In this document: one piece after another, positions 47,981 through 62,360 of the stretch
Position numbering within the stretch: position 1 is the stretch's first letter
Layout of the letters: each line of letters begins with the position of its first letter
Assembly (NCBI GenBank): GCA_020746105.1
Contig: CM036617.1
Coordinates: 147,006,578 to 147,070,577 of the forward strand
Direction: 5' to 3'
DNA: 64,000 nt
Origin: Trogon surrucura
Lineage: Eukaryota > Chordata > Aves > Trogoniformes > Trogonidae
Translations under genes and position numbers: made by a program
The notes under the pieces: generated by a model
Told to the model about the DNA's origin: nothing
Database searches by the model: none
The model's input: the letters and a program-made list of their open reading frames with translations, nothing else

Positions 47981-50510
47981 CTCGGAACAGAGAAGAATTA
48001 CAGAAAAAGGGCTTCAGCTAGATGGTTGGTTTGTTGTGTTTGTCTGGATTTTTTTTCCCCACCAAGATCAAATATACCTTAACTGAATTATGATACTGAG
48101 CCTCTCCGGAACAGTTATCTCAAGGAAGTAGCATGGTGCTAGGGACTAAATCCTGTTTTCACTCACAAGGAACACAACAAGTACTTAAATCACAACCCAC
48201 TTTCAGAAATTCCTTAAGCATGGACTTAATTTTTAACAATTTTTCCCCGGTATGAATGTTCATCTGAATCAGAGGCTAAACGTATAATTCAGGCTGAAAC
48301 CAATGGTGTATTAATGTTTAGGAGAGTCTCAAAGTCCATCAAGAATTAGTTAATCAACTGGTAAACCTACATGAGATTTGTGGATGAAAAGTTTTACAGA
48401 ATAATAAACCATACTGTTAATATAAAAAAAATAACTATAGCAAATTCTATTTAAACAGCAAAATGTATGTGTTGGAGTACTGACTCATGGCTTCCAGACG
48501 TGGAAAAGACAGCCAATTTTTTAATACCACCGAGTTACTTCCAAATTTGCTCCCCACATTTTGATTGTACGTAGACCCAGAAATGAGTGAGTCACTATCA
48601 TTAGCGCATTCTTATTTGATAAAGTAAAACTTAACTATCTGATTGTACATGTGAGCATCATCTACAGGCTGATGGCCAAGGGTTTCTGCGTGCAGACAGC
48701 AGCCTATATCAAACTGCAGAAAGAAACTAAGAGGCCAGGAAAAGGACTTCTTGAAAGTTTGCTGGACAATAGCATTTGTCTCCATGTTCTGAACAAAAAA
48801 CCTCAAACAAACCAACGAAAAAAAAGACGTACATTCAAAAAGAAACACCTTCCAACAACAGAATACAAGAATAAAAAAATCTACTTCGAAAGCACATGAT
48901 AACGCAGCATTTAATATGCATGTACTATACCAAACCTGCCTTTAAAACTGCTCAGTGAGGTAAATGTATGCTTAGGTGTTTTCTTAACATGTTTTACTTG
49001 GAATTACTCACTTTTCACCATAAAAAAAAATAGGAGGATCATCTCAAGAGATGGACCATATACTATTTGGAAGCTTCATCTCAGAAGTTTCTATATTAGG
49101 TCTTCTTTCAGGCCACATTAAGGGCTTTTGTTCGCTACCTAGTGGATAAGTTGATTTGAAATCTCTCCTGAGCCCCCAAAACACATGGCAAACCCATAAT
49201 TACTTAGCCTTTCTCTTCACGATCTTCCTAAATCTAATATACTTAAGGAAAAAGATCTGTTCAACTACAGTAGGTTAATCTGGGTCCTAGAATAAACTTT
49301 TGCAGCTAACACTCCATCTAGCAATCAAAAAAATATAGGCATAAAGGAAGGAAAATGCAGAGCCAGATGGAGCATAACTCTAAGTCTCCTATTTTCTTAG
49401 CCATTGCTGGTGTTGTGCATGCTCATCCCTGAAGATGACTGCAGCTCTCCAGGTGATGACCTTCTAGTTAGGGCTTCATAACCTGAAACTCTTCCTTCTG
49501 GAAAAATCCCCAGTTGGGTGGGCTGAGGAAGTATCATTCTCAAAGAAACTGCTGAATCTACTGAATCTGATGTTATTTACTTTTATAATCAAAAGCTAAT
49601 GTGAACCACATTCATATTCAAATCACACGTGTTTTAAAAAAAGATGCAACAAATTAAAACCAATTAGGAGGGAACTAAATAAAGTCTACAGCCCCTCGTC
49701 AAGACTGGAACTGTTTTTAGATCTCGGTATTAAGTTCTCTTGTTTCAGACCCAACTCTTCCTTCCATTATATGCACTTCACAAGCAGGAGGAGGCAGGAA
49801 TGAGAACTCCAGGTTTTCCTTCTGGCAGGAGATCTCCCTTTATCCTCAATTTTTTTCACCACCTGAAGTGCACATCACTAACTTAGCAACACAACCGGCT
49901 GCTTCAACGAATGTCTGATGTGATGACACAGGGCACTGATAATTTTTAAACCAGAATTTATCATACCTTTCTGTAGCTGCATATATGCAGGCTAACGAAA
50001 GCATTGCTGGAAAAATCCCTCCATCCTTTACAGTTCATAATCTACAGGACTGTGGGCTTGATGCTTGTACAGTTACACTTCTTTGAAAAGGATGGAGCCA
50101 GAGGGCAGCAAGAAAGGTTTCTTCTCTGTCCTTGCCCTGTCCTGGAGGGAAAAAAACACTCCCTTTCTATGGGGACACCGCAGGGAGGGCAGGCAGACGA
50201 GGAGAGAGAAAAGAGCCTGAGCTGATTTTGCCTGTGCAGCTCCCAGAGAGTCTCCATCAGAACCAGCACCCTGGTAGAGCAAGGAGATGATGCTCAGTCA
50301 AGTCCCCTGGGTGATGGAAAGAGACCTTTCTTGGTGTCCCAGACTGGACTGCGGACAGTTTGCTACAACAAAAGGAGTCACAGCATTGCTAGTCTTAAAG
50401 CAAGACTGAAGGGGAGAGCCTGAACCCCAAGGAGCCATTAGGCAGCAGAGAGATATTCATAAGTTGGGTTTTCCATGCCATTTAACCTAATTCTTCTGAG
50501 CGTTGCCTGG
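47981..50510. other. unique noncoding DNA
   Basis: About 2.5 kb with no supportable gene, RNA gene or transposon. The frames are short and have no domain signal. Confidence 0.45.
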
Positions 50511-50610
50511 TTTTTTTTTCTTTTTATATATATATATTTTTATATATATATTTTTATATATATATATATATATACACAAATACATACACACGCACATGCA
50601 TGTATGTCTA
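50511..50610. repeat. (TA)n microsatellite with flanking T-rich and CA/TG tracts
   Basis: A T-run leads into three TA-repeat segments separated by T-runs (about 50525-50574). After these come TACATACACA and the palindrome ACATGCATGT. The tract is self-complementary and can extrude hairpins. Length variation between individuals is expected. Confidence 0.9.
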
Positions 50611-52611
50611 TAAAAAAAAGGAAAAAAGGTCTTTTGTTTCTTTAAGAAAAACCCTGATGGAGAGCCTAAAAGCCTATTCTACCCCTCGGGGAAGCTCCCA
50701 AAAGTAAAGTCCTCCCCCAAACTCTAGCTGAGTCACAGTCCCATGAGAGGATGGATGCCAGGCAAGGCTGGGAGCTGCGATGGGAGGGCTGTGCGACAAC
50801 ACAGCTGCTCCCTCGTCACAGCATCCACAATTTGTGTCCCAGTCCACAGGGCCAATGTGGGAGCATTACAGACTTTTCAGCACCCACCAAAAGAAGTGGG
50901 TGAACCCTGAGGCTCTTCTGCCAGGTGAAATGTACAGGCACCTGGCTAATCTATAACAGCATCAGAGTCACTGCTGGATCAGTATTTTAAAAGCACTACC
51001 TGATGAAATTACTGTAGGGCAGCTGTTGGGTTTACAGTAGGGACCACTCCTAGAGAGCCTAAAATTTCGTGCATAGTTGAGAAGAGTGGCCAATAACACT
51101 TGAAAAACGTTGTCTGTTCCAGAGGGATCAACATTTAGGGGACGATAATAGGGACTGAACTATATTTTCCTTTAAGTTGTTCATAATAACCTACTTAGAG
51201 ACATCTTGAAAATCACTGAAACTGAGTCAATTTTTATTGCCCTTTTAAACTTGGATTGTATTCAAGAGTTTATTGTTATGGGATTCAGGCACCTATCTTT
51301 CTGACATGCCCTTTACGAGGAAAAAAAAAAGAGCAAAGTAACTCACTGTTTTGCTTAAAACACAGACAACAAAATCTAAGAGGATGTCAAGCAACATCAA
51401 GAAAGATAGAGAGGCAAACAAACTGACAGATTTTTTTCAAATGATCTACATCCACGATGTTAGTATAATATGGACCACTGAGACAGCTTTAAAATCACAC
51501 ATGCACAATACTGAGTGATACATAAACTTATAATTTTTTTTAAAAAGTAACATGTTTTCTGAAGTGAAAAGATATTTAAGAGCATCAAACTCTAAACTTG
51601 GTCCACCAGCCAAGCTAAAAGAACATGACCTGCAACCCTCCACAATAAGAAGGCAGCAAAACTTACTTTAAACTGCTTTTACTCCACTAAGTTTCATTAT
51701 GTTGCAGTTGGGAATGGCCACCACACCCAGACAGGGACAAACAATAACCTTTACCAGGCACTGGCTCAGTCTGGCAACCTGTCCAGTTGCAGCAAAACAT
51801 TTCTATCTGAGGACTTAAATATTTGTGTATGCAAAAATATATCCACACGCTTGATGTCACAGAGCCTCTCTAACTTAGAAGCAAGCTTTCAAAAATGCTT
51901 GCCTTCAGTGCGCTCTTGCACTGAAATCATCAGAGCTCCACAAAAGTGGCAGGATCAGCCTCTAGTTAATATACATGGCTTTATCAGTTCTTTTTTTGCT
52001 GCTGGACAATACAATGCAGTGCTCATTTCTGGTTTGATAGCATCCAAAGAACTTTTGGGCTCACTTGTATGTTTCTGGAAAGCAGCTATTACAGGAGACC
52101 TTATAAATATAAATTAGTGTTATCCCCTGTAGAGAAAACACACAAGATCATGAGTCCCCTTAATAACATGAAGGAGGTACCTGAACATAAGTATAAAGAT
52201 ATATTAGTGCTATGTTTGCTTTTTTACGAGAACAATTTACTTTTCCTCTGTCCTTCCAGCCAGACTTGGCTTGTGTGATATTGAGAGAGAAGAATCATAT
52301 ACTTTCAGAATGGCTGACAGTCTGCTTTAGGCATTATATCTGAAAGCACATCAGCAGCAGCAAGGAAATTGACATTTAGAGAGAGAATAAATTACAAGAC
52401 ATTGAAATATCTCTGCAAGAGTTGTAAAAAGTAGCAAAAAAAAGAAAAAAAAAATCACTTGATGCTGGTAGAGGAGGCCAAAGAAGGAAAAAGGAAGATG
52501 AAAGGGAGAAGATAGTTTTGTTTTATACACCATGCCCAGTCTGAAAAAGACAAAATAATACAGATGCAAAATGCTACAAAGGCTTCCAAATACGGTGCTC
52601 AAAAATTAGAA
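50611..52611. other. unique noncoding DNA
   Basis: No gene or transposon recognised in about 2 kb. The part near 50690-50980 is somewhat GC-rich. A minor A-run lies near 51320. Confidence 0.45.
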
Positions 52612-52676
52612 CATAGAATCATAGAAAGGTTTGGGTTGGAAGGGATCTTAAAGAACATTTAGTTTCAACATGCAGA
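52612..52676 (-). mobile_element. CR1 3' tail fragment
   Basis: The plus strand reads ATAGAATCATAGAAAGG, then TTTGGGTTGGAAGGGATC, then TTAAAGAACATTTAG, which is the complement of the CR1 3' end pattern. Only about 65 bases remain. The terminal ATTCTATG unit marks the 3' end at the low-coordinate side. Confidence 0.88.
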
Positions 52677-55600
52677 ATTATATCTGCCTGTACAACTTGT
52701 GTTTGGGCCCATCACGTAGATGAACTGCAATACAATAATTGCACGATCGCAGATTATTTTTCCACAAGATCCCTGTACCATTGCACACAACAAATCTTCT
52801 CGTGGAACAAATCAAGCACAGGTTGTCAAATGAGGACGTGGGTTTGGGGGTTTGATTCATTTGTCGCAGATTGTGAAGGTGCATTGTAAATGAGGCGAGG
52901 GATGGAAGGAAGGAAACAAAAGCTCATGTTAGCAGACAGAGAGGTGGATCCTGCTCAGGGGAGATGGATCCTCTCCCTGCTACAGCCTGCGTGAGGTCAC
53001 CTGTCCAACTGAGCCTTCTCAGGTATCCCTAACTCTGCATTCCTCATTTTCTGGGTGCAGGACTTAAAACCAATATGCAGAATGACTGAGTGCTCACAGC
53101 TGCAGCCTAAGTAATTTGAAATATTACTCTGAACATAAGAAGTGCTAGATATGGTTTACTATTGAAAAGGAAGACATAAAATCAGATGATTTTTAGTATA
53201 TTACACTGTCTTGGATTCACCATATTCGCAATATTTCTGCTCCCTTGTTTCCCATCTCTAAAATGAAGATATCCTCCTTTGTCAGGTACTCAACACACCT
53301 ATTCTGAAGATAAATTAAAAGTTTGTGATGTACTTGGATATTCTTTTGAACAGTGTCATACTAAAGACTGTTGAAAAATAAATAGTTCTGTCTTCAGAGC
53401 AAGAATATGTGATTGAATGACAGGGACAGTGCTATGCCCTGTACAGTAAGGAGTAATGCAAGATTGAATCGTTGCTCATTAATTGACCATCTTCACTCTG
53501 TGTGATCAATGAGGTTCTGTGTAGAAGAAAAACTGTACATGATTACAGAATTGTAGAACGTATCATACGTACAGATGGAAGAATCTTGAAATTACACAGA
53601 CGACACAGTGTTGAGCAAATTAGAGCGCTTGAGTATGCATGCAATGTTATTTTCACAGAGCTTTTGCGCGTGTGATTTCTTACGTTCTTCAATAAGGCAA
53701 ACAGAAAACAGCGGTTTCACCATATTTATCACACTGCCAACGATACATTCATCATCCAGCTGAGGATGTCCAGTTCCACCTCCTGCATCTCTGCTCTTCT
53801 GCTAATGGCAGTAATCAAGAGTCAAAATAAACTCACACCTGTGCAGCTCTTACACAGTGAATCTTCCACCAAAGTTTCAGAGATATGTGATGCCAGCAAA
53901 AGGGGATCAATGCCAGGCTGCTGATAAAAGGTACTTGTTCTGCCCTCTTCTCCAAATCCTTCCTGTTTTATCTGTTCTCCACTCCTCTTTCAGTTCAGTC
54001 CTAGTCTTCTTGTCTATCAGTATTAACTCATAATCTTTGCCGCCCAAGACCACATTTTTCCCTTTACTTTCACACCTCTACCTCAGCAGATCTTCAAAAG
54101 CACATTCAGCAGGCATATATGGGCACAGACTCAAAGCCATGGCAAAGGCACATCCTTGACTCAGAGACGATGACTTGGGAAATTTTGTCTTTGCTTCCCT
54201 GCTGTGGAGTATTAAGACTATTTGAATAAAAGCCTACCAGTTTATTTTAAACCTTCCCGCCCCCCCCTTTTTTTTTTCAAGTGAGTGAACCAGGTCTTTT
54301 CCCTCATATAACTTAATATAAGAATAGTAAATAAACAAGAATGAGAGCATAAGGTCAGACCAAAGGTCCGTCTTGCCCAGCGTCTTCTCTACAATACAGT
54401 GACCAAAGCAGATGTCTAGGAAACAGCAAATTCAAATAAATCAATAAATCTGCCTGAGGCAGATACTCAACACTTTACAGTCTTAAAACAGCAAGTGTTT
54501 GACAAATTCAAAAATATTTTTCTTCTGTAGCACCCTATAAATCTTAGTTACATTCACAAAATTCCACTGGAGAGACCGCAATTGCTGAGAGCAGATAATA
54601 ACACATAATAGGAGAAAATACACAATTCCTCAAGGAATATGAACAATAATGCTCCTGGTACACTGCCCACCCTTCCAGACTGTCATTTTTTCTGCTTGTG
54701 CAAAACATGCTGGTAAGAAGTTCAGTTTTATCAAAACTTATATTCTCCCTCCTCAAGGTGCACAGCATCCCACCTTATCTTTCTACTCCCATAAAATTCA
54801 AGGAGATCTGATTTTGAAGAAAAACTCCTGTTTATTAAGGAGAGAGGCCTTCTTGTGGTTTTGCACTATGTGTTCTTAAGTTGAAGATGCAAACTCACCC
54901 ACACTGGTCAAGTGTTGTAACTGCAGACCTGAGCTACTATCACTATCAGGAGGTTCCCAAAGGCCCCAGGTTCTTGGTTAACCTCGAGTGATTTCTGACT
55001 GACCCTGGTCCCCGCAGCAATGTAATATATTTTTCAACATTCACTATGAACTACTGAACCTTCTTTAAAATAAATCAAAATGAGAGATGTAAGAAATGAG
55101 GGCGAAATTGAGCAAAAAGGAGAGAGGTTGGGGGGAGAAGGAAGAGAGAAAGTAAATATAAAATAAAAACAGAGACAAAAATATTTGGAGAGAGAGGAGG
55201 AGAGGTAATCAGGGCAAAGAACAGACGTAGGAAAGACAAGTGAGCTTGTCAGCATGTTTTTTACTGGTAACTAGGTGTTTTATGAAGGCTGCAGCCAACC
55301 TTACAAAGAAAAGATGAGAAATATCCCATGGAAAAGCAAATTTATGCTTTTTCTTTTTGCAGGTATCACCCAGGGGGCCTGCTGATATAAAGTTCTGGGG
55401 ATTTGCTTTCCACAGGCTTTGGGCACTCAGCATGCAGATACCCTACCCACGGCCACAGTTCTTTCCCCATGAGACGACAGGACTGCTGTGGGTTCAGATT
55501 AGAGGACAATCACAAGTATCAGCAGGTGAAGATCAGCTCAAAAATTTGGGCTTCATATCTACAGGTTCCTTGGTTTTCCTGTGTGTATTGGGAAATGTTT

Positions 55601-58600
55601 GTCCTTATTTCGGGAAGGCAGTACTGCCATCAGCATAACACTACTGACTTGCTATCAAATCGTACCTGTGTGCACAGCTGCCAGGGAGTGCTTTGTAAGG
55701 TCTTATCCAAGCAAAGTCTCAGCAGCAACTTGCGTTGATTTTTTTTTTCCAAAGCAGGCAAAGCATAAAGGTTCTTCTACCAGGCTCTGAATGAAAGTCT
55801 CCAGGGACTACAGGAGTTTTGAGTTTGTGGTCTGCAGTGCACTTATGAAAAAGGAAAAACAACTCCTGTTGCATTTTATGAACCTGATGTCAGTCACAGC
55901 GTTATTATGCCGGTTAACGGCAAGCAATTAAACCAAAGAGGACGGACAGGAAGAGAAACAGGAAATGAAGTGAGCGTAAAGATGATTTGTTAAAAACAAT
56001 AATGATATCCTGGAGGAAACAGGAGAAGATTTATTTATTAATTGGAGAATGCCTCCTCACTGTCCAAATCTAGGCTGGCAAAGTTGATTCTTTCCAGGAC
56101 TGAACACAGGATCAAAGGGGACAGTAAAAGGCCACAGCTTTAACAGAGAGGGCACTCGAGCAGACATTGGGACAGAGGAAAATGTAACACAGAGGGTCTC
56201 TGCTTCTCTCAGGCAAAAGGCAGGGATTCCAGGTCGACTAGACCTTCCCTTTCTGTTTTAACATTTTTTCCTGCTTGCGGTTTACCTTTCTGTGCAAAAA
56301 TAATTCTTTGTTTTAAAAAAGCTGTTCTGAGCCACTTTAACAGAAACTGCAGCTGGAAACAGGAAAAAATAGGGGAACATGTAAACAAGACAGTTACATG
56401 TTGAGAAGAGATACCTGGATCTGTCAACGAAGGATGTACTGAAGAAAAACAAGTGCAGTTTCTTTTGTAAGACCATGAAATAAGAAAATGTTACCTCACT
56501 GATTTTCCAGGAGTCTAACACATACTTCTGTAGACTTATATGTACAACAACACTGAGCAAATATAAATGCAGGCCTGACCTTTGTAGTTTTGTCCCATCC
56601 TTAAAAGCAAAGCCACTCAAGACCTGAACAACTTCCAGTTTTCCCCGTGCAAAACTTGAACTTTCTGACGTGAAAGGAGGTCCCACAGGTTCAGCCAGGC
56701 ACCTGAGCCGAGTGAGTCAATCTTTTGAGGTGGTTTCTCCCACACTTTTGGTTGGTATTTCAGAATCATCAGAGTCTGTGAGATACCATCTATCTAATAG
56801 TGGCTGTGGCCACCAACTTCTCTATAATCTCTCCCCATTTCTCCTATGTAAGGGTCTTAAATGAAGTTTGTTCCAGACTATTAACCTATGACAGAAGACT
56901 GCAGAGATAAGATTTCACTGACATATAGAACAAAGAAAAAGAAAGGGTGTGAAAATTGCAATGACAAGGTTGCCTTGGTAGTTCAAGATGTATGAAATGA
57001 AATGAAATAAAATATCTGACAAACATCTGGATAACACAGGTTGGGCACTAATCACTTTGGTTGAGTCAATCAGAACTGCATTTAATAGAAAGCACAAAAA
57101 AAATAATTTACAAACCCAATTCCTTAACTGTAACATTTAAAATTTATCCAGTATCATGCTGCTTTAAAGAATAAATACACCCTGCTACAGAGACATATAT
57201 TTTCAAACTACAACATTTGTAAAACAGGCAAAATTCCACTTCATTGAAACCAATTCAGGTTCTACCTATAAGAGGAAAAGCTATGACATTGAGAAAGCTT
57301 AAACTTAAACTGCTCAAACTAGTCTCATGGGTTAGACAGGATCAAGCCATATTTTGACTGCGTACCAAAAATAATCTTTCAGTTTTGGCTGGGCAAAAAG
57401 TTTTCATATCTTCTGAAGTGAAGATGGTTTTAAGCTCAACATGCCACAATTCTGCAGAAAAAGGAGGAGGACTGAAAATTAGAACCAGACTGAAGGGAGT
57501 TATTTTCATACTTGCTGTTGTTGAGCAGGAGCAAAACATCAAAAGCAAAACCAAGGGAAAAATGCAAAGGCTTGCATACAAATATCATCCTCTGCAAAGA
57601 GTTTTTACTAAAGTGCCTGTGGTAATGCCTACTTTGACACCAACTTGGCAAAAGTCTCAAGCTGTATTTTCTTCTGCATGGTTTAACTTAATACAGCCAC
57701 ACACATGCGCACACAGAGCACAAACCGAGTAAGGGTGGTGCTTACATTTCCCCCAAATTTTTGTGCCCTAACTTCTGGCCCAGTGAGTGACATCCATCCT
57801 TTCTGCTGCAGAATAGACAGAAGCTCAAAATTATCTAATTTTCTAGCTGGTGTCTTTCAAGCCTAGCTGGAAACCCTCCTCAAGGGGATCTCCTCCGAGG
57901 AGCACACACCAGGAGTGATTGGATGCTTCAGGGATTTGCAGTTCCCTCTAAGAGGTGCCAAGATACCTGTACACCCCTTGCATCCTCAGAGTTTCGGTGT
58001 GCTCAGACTCCTGCTGTACTTCACATTGTACATTCCATGTTGTCATAGAGCAAACATAGGTGACCCGATGGAAAAGTATATGAAAGCAAAAACAGCACAG
58101 AAGCTGCAAAGTGGACAGGGTAGAAGAAATACCACACAGTTTGTTTTTCTAGAGTCCAGAACAGTCTTTTGCTCAAGAAATAAAATAAAATAAATGCCCT
58201 TTTTTTTTTCATTGTTTTTTATAACCATAATTTAGCAATGCATTTACTAGCCACTGTAATCATCAAACAGGCCTTGACAATTAACAAAGAGACCATGAAA
58301 ATGAAAGTAGTGAAATGGAAATGAATCACAGCTTCACCACAGCAGAAAACATCTTTCTGAAGAAAGACAGACTAGAATGAACACTACTCCAAGAAAATTA
58401 CATAATAATTAAATGAATTAGCAGTGTTCCTATTGTCCCACTTGGCTACTCACACACATTTTACAAAAGGACCCTTGCAGCTTTATGAGCTTGTCTTTTC
58501 ACCACATACTTGTGTAATGCCTGCTTCCTAACTGGGATTCCTATTTCCAGCAGCTATGGATGACTGTAAATCCCTCCATAGATCCCACAGCAAATCAACC

Positions 58601-61600
58601 TTACGCAGACAGGCTCCAGCAGTTATTCTGTCATGCCAACCGATCCTAGTTTTAGCAGAGGATCTATATAGTACTGCTTCCATATTAACAAGGAACAGGA
58701 TAATACTTCATGACAGACAGGGGAAGTTTGCTCCTCTTGTTCTGCTTTGTAGATTCCCTTTTAGATCACAGCAGCCAGCTGGACTGACTACACTTAGGTG
58801 CAGTATTTTCAAAGGCATGATGCAAAGTCCAGTTCCCAGTCCCAAATATAATTCTCAAGACTCCAAAGTGTCCCGACAACTTCCCAGGAAGACAAAGCGC
58901 CAATCTGAAACAGCTGTATCTGAATTTGAGGACCTACTTGTCCAACAATTCCCTCAGTTGAGAAAAGCAAAAGCACATCTCCCAAGTTTCCTTCCTCCCT
59001 CTGAATGAGACCCCGCACACAACACGGAGGGCCTCTGGAGCATCAAGGTACCAGGACGGATGTGCATCGTGGGCATTGAAGGTGCACCAGGAAACACACA
59101 AGATGGTAAGACGGGGCAGCACCATGGGCTCCAGGAATCAAAACGCTGGATGCAGCTGGTTTGTTGACCTATACAGTCTGCTGGCCATACTGATGGGTGG
59201 TAGATCATCTCGGAACTTAACTGCAGCTGTGGGTGAGCACGAGGCAGGAGCTGATTAGAGATCCAATGCTCAGTGCGTGACAAAAAAATGGACATAGAGT
59301 TTTAATTCTACATGTCTTCATTGGAAATTCGTATTATATGGGACAAGATTTATATAAAACCAAATTCAATTTTAACTGTTTAAAACATGCATTGTGTTCA
59401 CAAGAGCCTTCTGCTTAAATACACAGTCACATCTATATTAACTACAGAGTGGCAAACAATCTTCAGTAAGCCCCCTTGCATCATTCCTAAGGTGCCAAAT
59501 AGATTCTTTCTGGTCTTTGAATATGGGAGTGTATTACATTAAAGAACCTGACTTCAGGACCTTTGCACGTGACAAAATTCAGATGCTTAACAGGAATGAC
59601 CTTAAAGAAAATGTAAGAAAACCTGGGGCCCTTGTTTAAGCTGTGGCTCTACTTCTTTGGCATGTCAACAACTTCTCAACAACAAAGGAAATATCAAATC
59701 AGCATTTGGAGGCAAAGGAAATATATATAACCAAATATGTAACTTCGGATAAATTCTCAAGCATTGTTACTTTGCAGTTGACAATTCTCAAAGGAAGACG
59801 AGCCTCCTGATCTTGAGGGAATGGCCCAATTACTAAGCTGCTCTAATAATTTTGATTCCAGAATTTTGTTAAAATCACTGTCATAATGGAGGAAACAGCT
59901 AGCATCAAATAACTTCCAATAAAACCCCAGAAGCATGCAGATGCTCTCCCCAGAAGAGGTGTGAGAAGCCTTGCCCTTTCAGCTACATATCCTGCAAAAA
60001 AGGCTTAACTGTGGATGAGCTTAATTTAAGACAGAACGTACTGACCTACTGAGCATTTAAGCTGGGTCTTATGTTCTGCACTTTATTACAGCACACAACA
60101 CTTCTCTCTGTGGTCGTGTTCTTGGCATAAATGAAGTCACAAATCACCATTGTTTAAAATTATTAAAGGTCTTTCAGCATCAGTATTATTATTAGCATTT
60201 TGGTTTAAATGAATAGTCTTGCTATTTTTCAGCTACAGTCGAAATAAATGAGACTCCAAATTCTGCTGGGAAAGGAAACCCCACACTGTCTCACTTGAAT
60301 AGAAGGCCAACATGCATTTTTGGCTGTGCCTGTCAGTTTTCCTGACTTGATACAGAAAATTCAAATGCCTACAGACAAATTAAAGTGGGAGCATAATGCA
60401 TTAAAAGATTACTTGTGGGATGTTGACATTCAGATACGAACTTCACACCTTCACTTTATCCTCACGATGCAGCAAAACGCAGTCCTACGTCCTAAAACTC
60501 AGTGAACTCTGGGGAAGCTCACTAGGGCTTGTACTGTGCAGCTCAACACTGCTATGTAATTTCTGCCTATTTCATACGAAGGAAACCTGTGTGTAGAGAA
60601 GCATTTCTTTTAAATGCTCAGTAAAGGCCACACTGTTCGTGTATTTCAAAAAGGATCGCATCTGCTGGCAGGTAACAGAACAAGGGCTAGGCAGATCATG
60701 ATAGGGTCAGTCGTTTTTTTCTTCTTCAGCTTCAATTCTCAGTTGAGGTTGACAACAACAGAAAGAAAACTTTCATCTTTCCTTCCAGGAAGAACAAAAT
60801 ATTTAGCAGTATTTTAGATGGTTTTGTCTTCCTCTGAGACAACAAACACCAAGAATTTCCAGAGAAAGAGTATTTACGTGAGGGACAAAGTGAACTGAAT
60901 TTCACAGACCAACTGACAAATTCTGTGTTTCTATTTTACATTTCAATAGGCAAAATGCTAAGGAAAGAAGCCTTGTGCACTATATACAAAGCAATTCATG
61001 ACCTCAAATGTAAATCTCGCTTCATCAGATAGCTTGGCTCTACAGTTAAAGTAATTATTTTTTTGAGTGTTGTGAATGTGTTAGAATGATGTATTTCGTA
61101 TGTATAAATTACCTCCTGCCTTGTAAGGTTATCATGAAAATGAGATCTTGCTCCAACTCAAGCAAGCCCGGAGATAAAGGAGACAACAACAACAAAGAAT
61201 ATCAGCCCTTCCATCTCCCTGTATAAACAGTTTGAATAGCCTCCTGCATTTCAAGGGTTCTTGTCACTGATGATCTTTAGGATCTTGTAGTCGAACTCTA
61301 CACTTCAGCAATGAGGACATCCAGTGGCAATCACCAGTTAACTTAGGTGATGCAAGCGCTTTCTGCAAGTCTGGATTTGATATCCGAGACTATTTTTGTT
61401 TTACTTACACCTGCACAGGATGAATAATATCCTTTTTCTTGTTTGGTGCCTGCTTTTCTCGAGCTAAATTGCCTATTGACTCTAGCCTGAAGCTAAGCAA
61501 AAAGGGCAGATAATACAGCAGAAGCCATTAAATAATGTATTTTTTGCCCGTCATTAACATGAATACCATGTGCAATTTCAATCCCTAAAGAAAAGCCAGA

Positions 61601-62139
61601 ACAATCTCTGACATCGGCATACAGCAGTTGCTGATGAAGACTGACTGCTCTAGCAGCAATTCCTCTTTATAAAACATTTTATGCACTAAAACACTTGGAC
61701 AAAGTACAATTATTTTCTACAACAGGTGAACAGCAATTCTAATGCACTTTTGTAAAAGAAGAAACTAAGGCAGAAAGCTGAGGCTGCTTTGCAAGTGAAG
61801 AGCTGCAGTGGGATGAAAAGGCAGGAGACTTCTTCCTGAGTCAAATCCATCCTGGCCACAGCTGCCTTGTTTGTTCAGCAAGGATCGTGCTGTGCAAGGT
61901 GAGGGGAGGTTGGAAGGACGCATTGCCTACCTTTCATAATCACACACTGTTCTGGATATCCCGAGCAAATCCCTGCTTAGTGCCGTTGCTAGGATTGGTT
62001 TTAGCGGAGGGAAGTCAGAAGTTTCCCATCACAGGCAGGAACATTCGTCCCTCTGTACCCGCCTCGTTAGTGGAGACGAGAGGAGAGAGTTGAGTCTCTC
62101 TGAAGCAGCCACCGCTTGAAACAGTCCCCAAAGGGAGCC
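52677..62139. other. unique noncoding DNA, about 9.5 kb
   Basis: No supportable exon, RNA gene or clear transposon. A C8/T10 run lies at 54256-54277, and a purine-rich stretch at about 55071-55245. Frames reach 150 codons (58556-59008, plus) and 134 codons (56282-56686, minus). Neither shows a recognisable domain, so they are not called genes. Confidence 0.45.
55071..55245 (+). repeat. purine-rich (A/G) tract
   Basis: Over about 170 bases the plus strand is predominantly A and G, including GAGAGAGGAGGAGAGG near 55190. Long polypurine runs can form triplex DNA. It is a composition feature, not a gene. Confidence 0.6.
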
Positions 62140-62360
62140 TCTGAAAAGAGTCACTGCTTCTTTAACCTAATGGGAGACCTTGATAGCAACGAAGGACAGA
62201 GCTGCAACTGCTGAGGGAAGAAAAGAATTGAAAACAATTAGCGTGTTGATGTCAGCTTAAAGAGGGTCACCGAGAGATCAGCTTTCCCTGCATCTGTTCT
62301 TTAATTAAAAAGAGAAAGGTGGCAGTGTCCACTACCAATTGCTATGGTAACATTTAAATG
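62140..62360. promoter_or_regulatory. candidate regulatory block with X-box-like site
   Basis: ATTGCTATGGTAAC at 62338-62351 closely matches the RFX X-box palindrome (GTTGCCATGGCAAC, or GTNRCC..RGYAAC). Upstream lie GAAAACAATTAGCG near 62230 and TTTAATTAAAAAG near 62300. No open frame of interest is present. The block runs directly into a CpG-rich patch, an arrangement seen at promoters of ciliary or neural genes. Here no gene is visible. Confidence 0.35.

Noticed and set aside
53545-53600. Possible CR1 tail (cagaattgtagaa...)
   Set aside because: Only a few bases match the CR1 3' end, and the following conserved block is absent.
58556-59008. 150-codon plus-strand open frame
   Set aside because: Sequence shows no domain, repeat or signal features, and the antisense strand is also partly open. 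Likely a chance frame.
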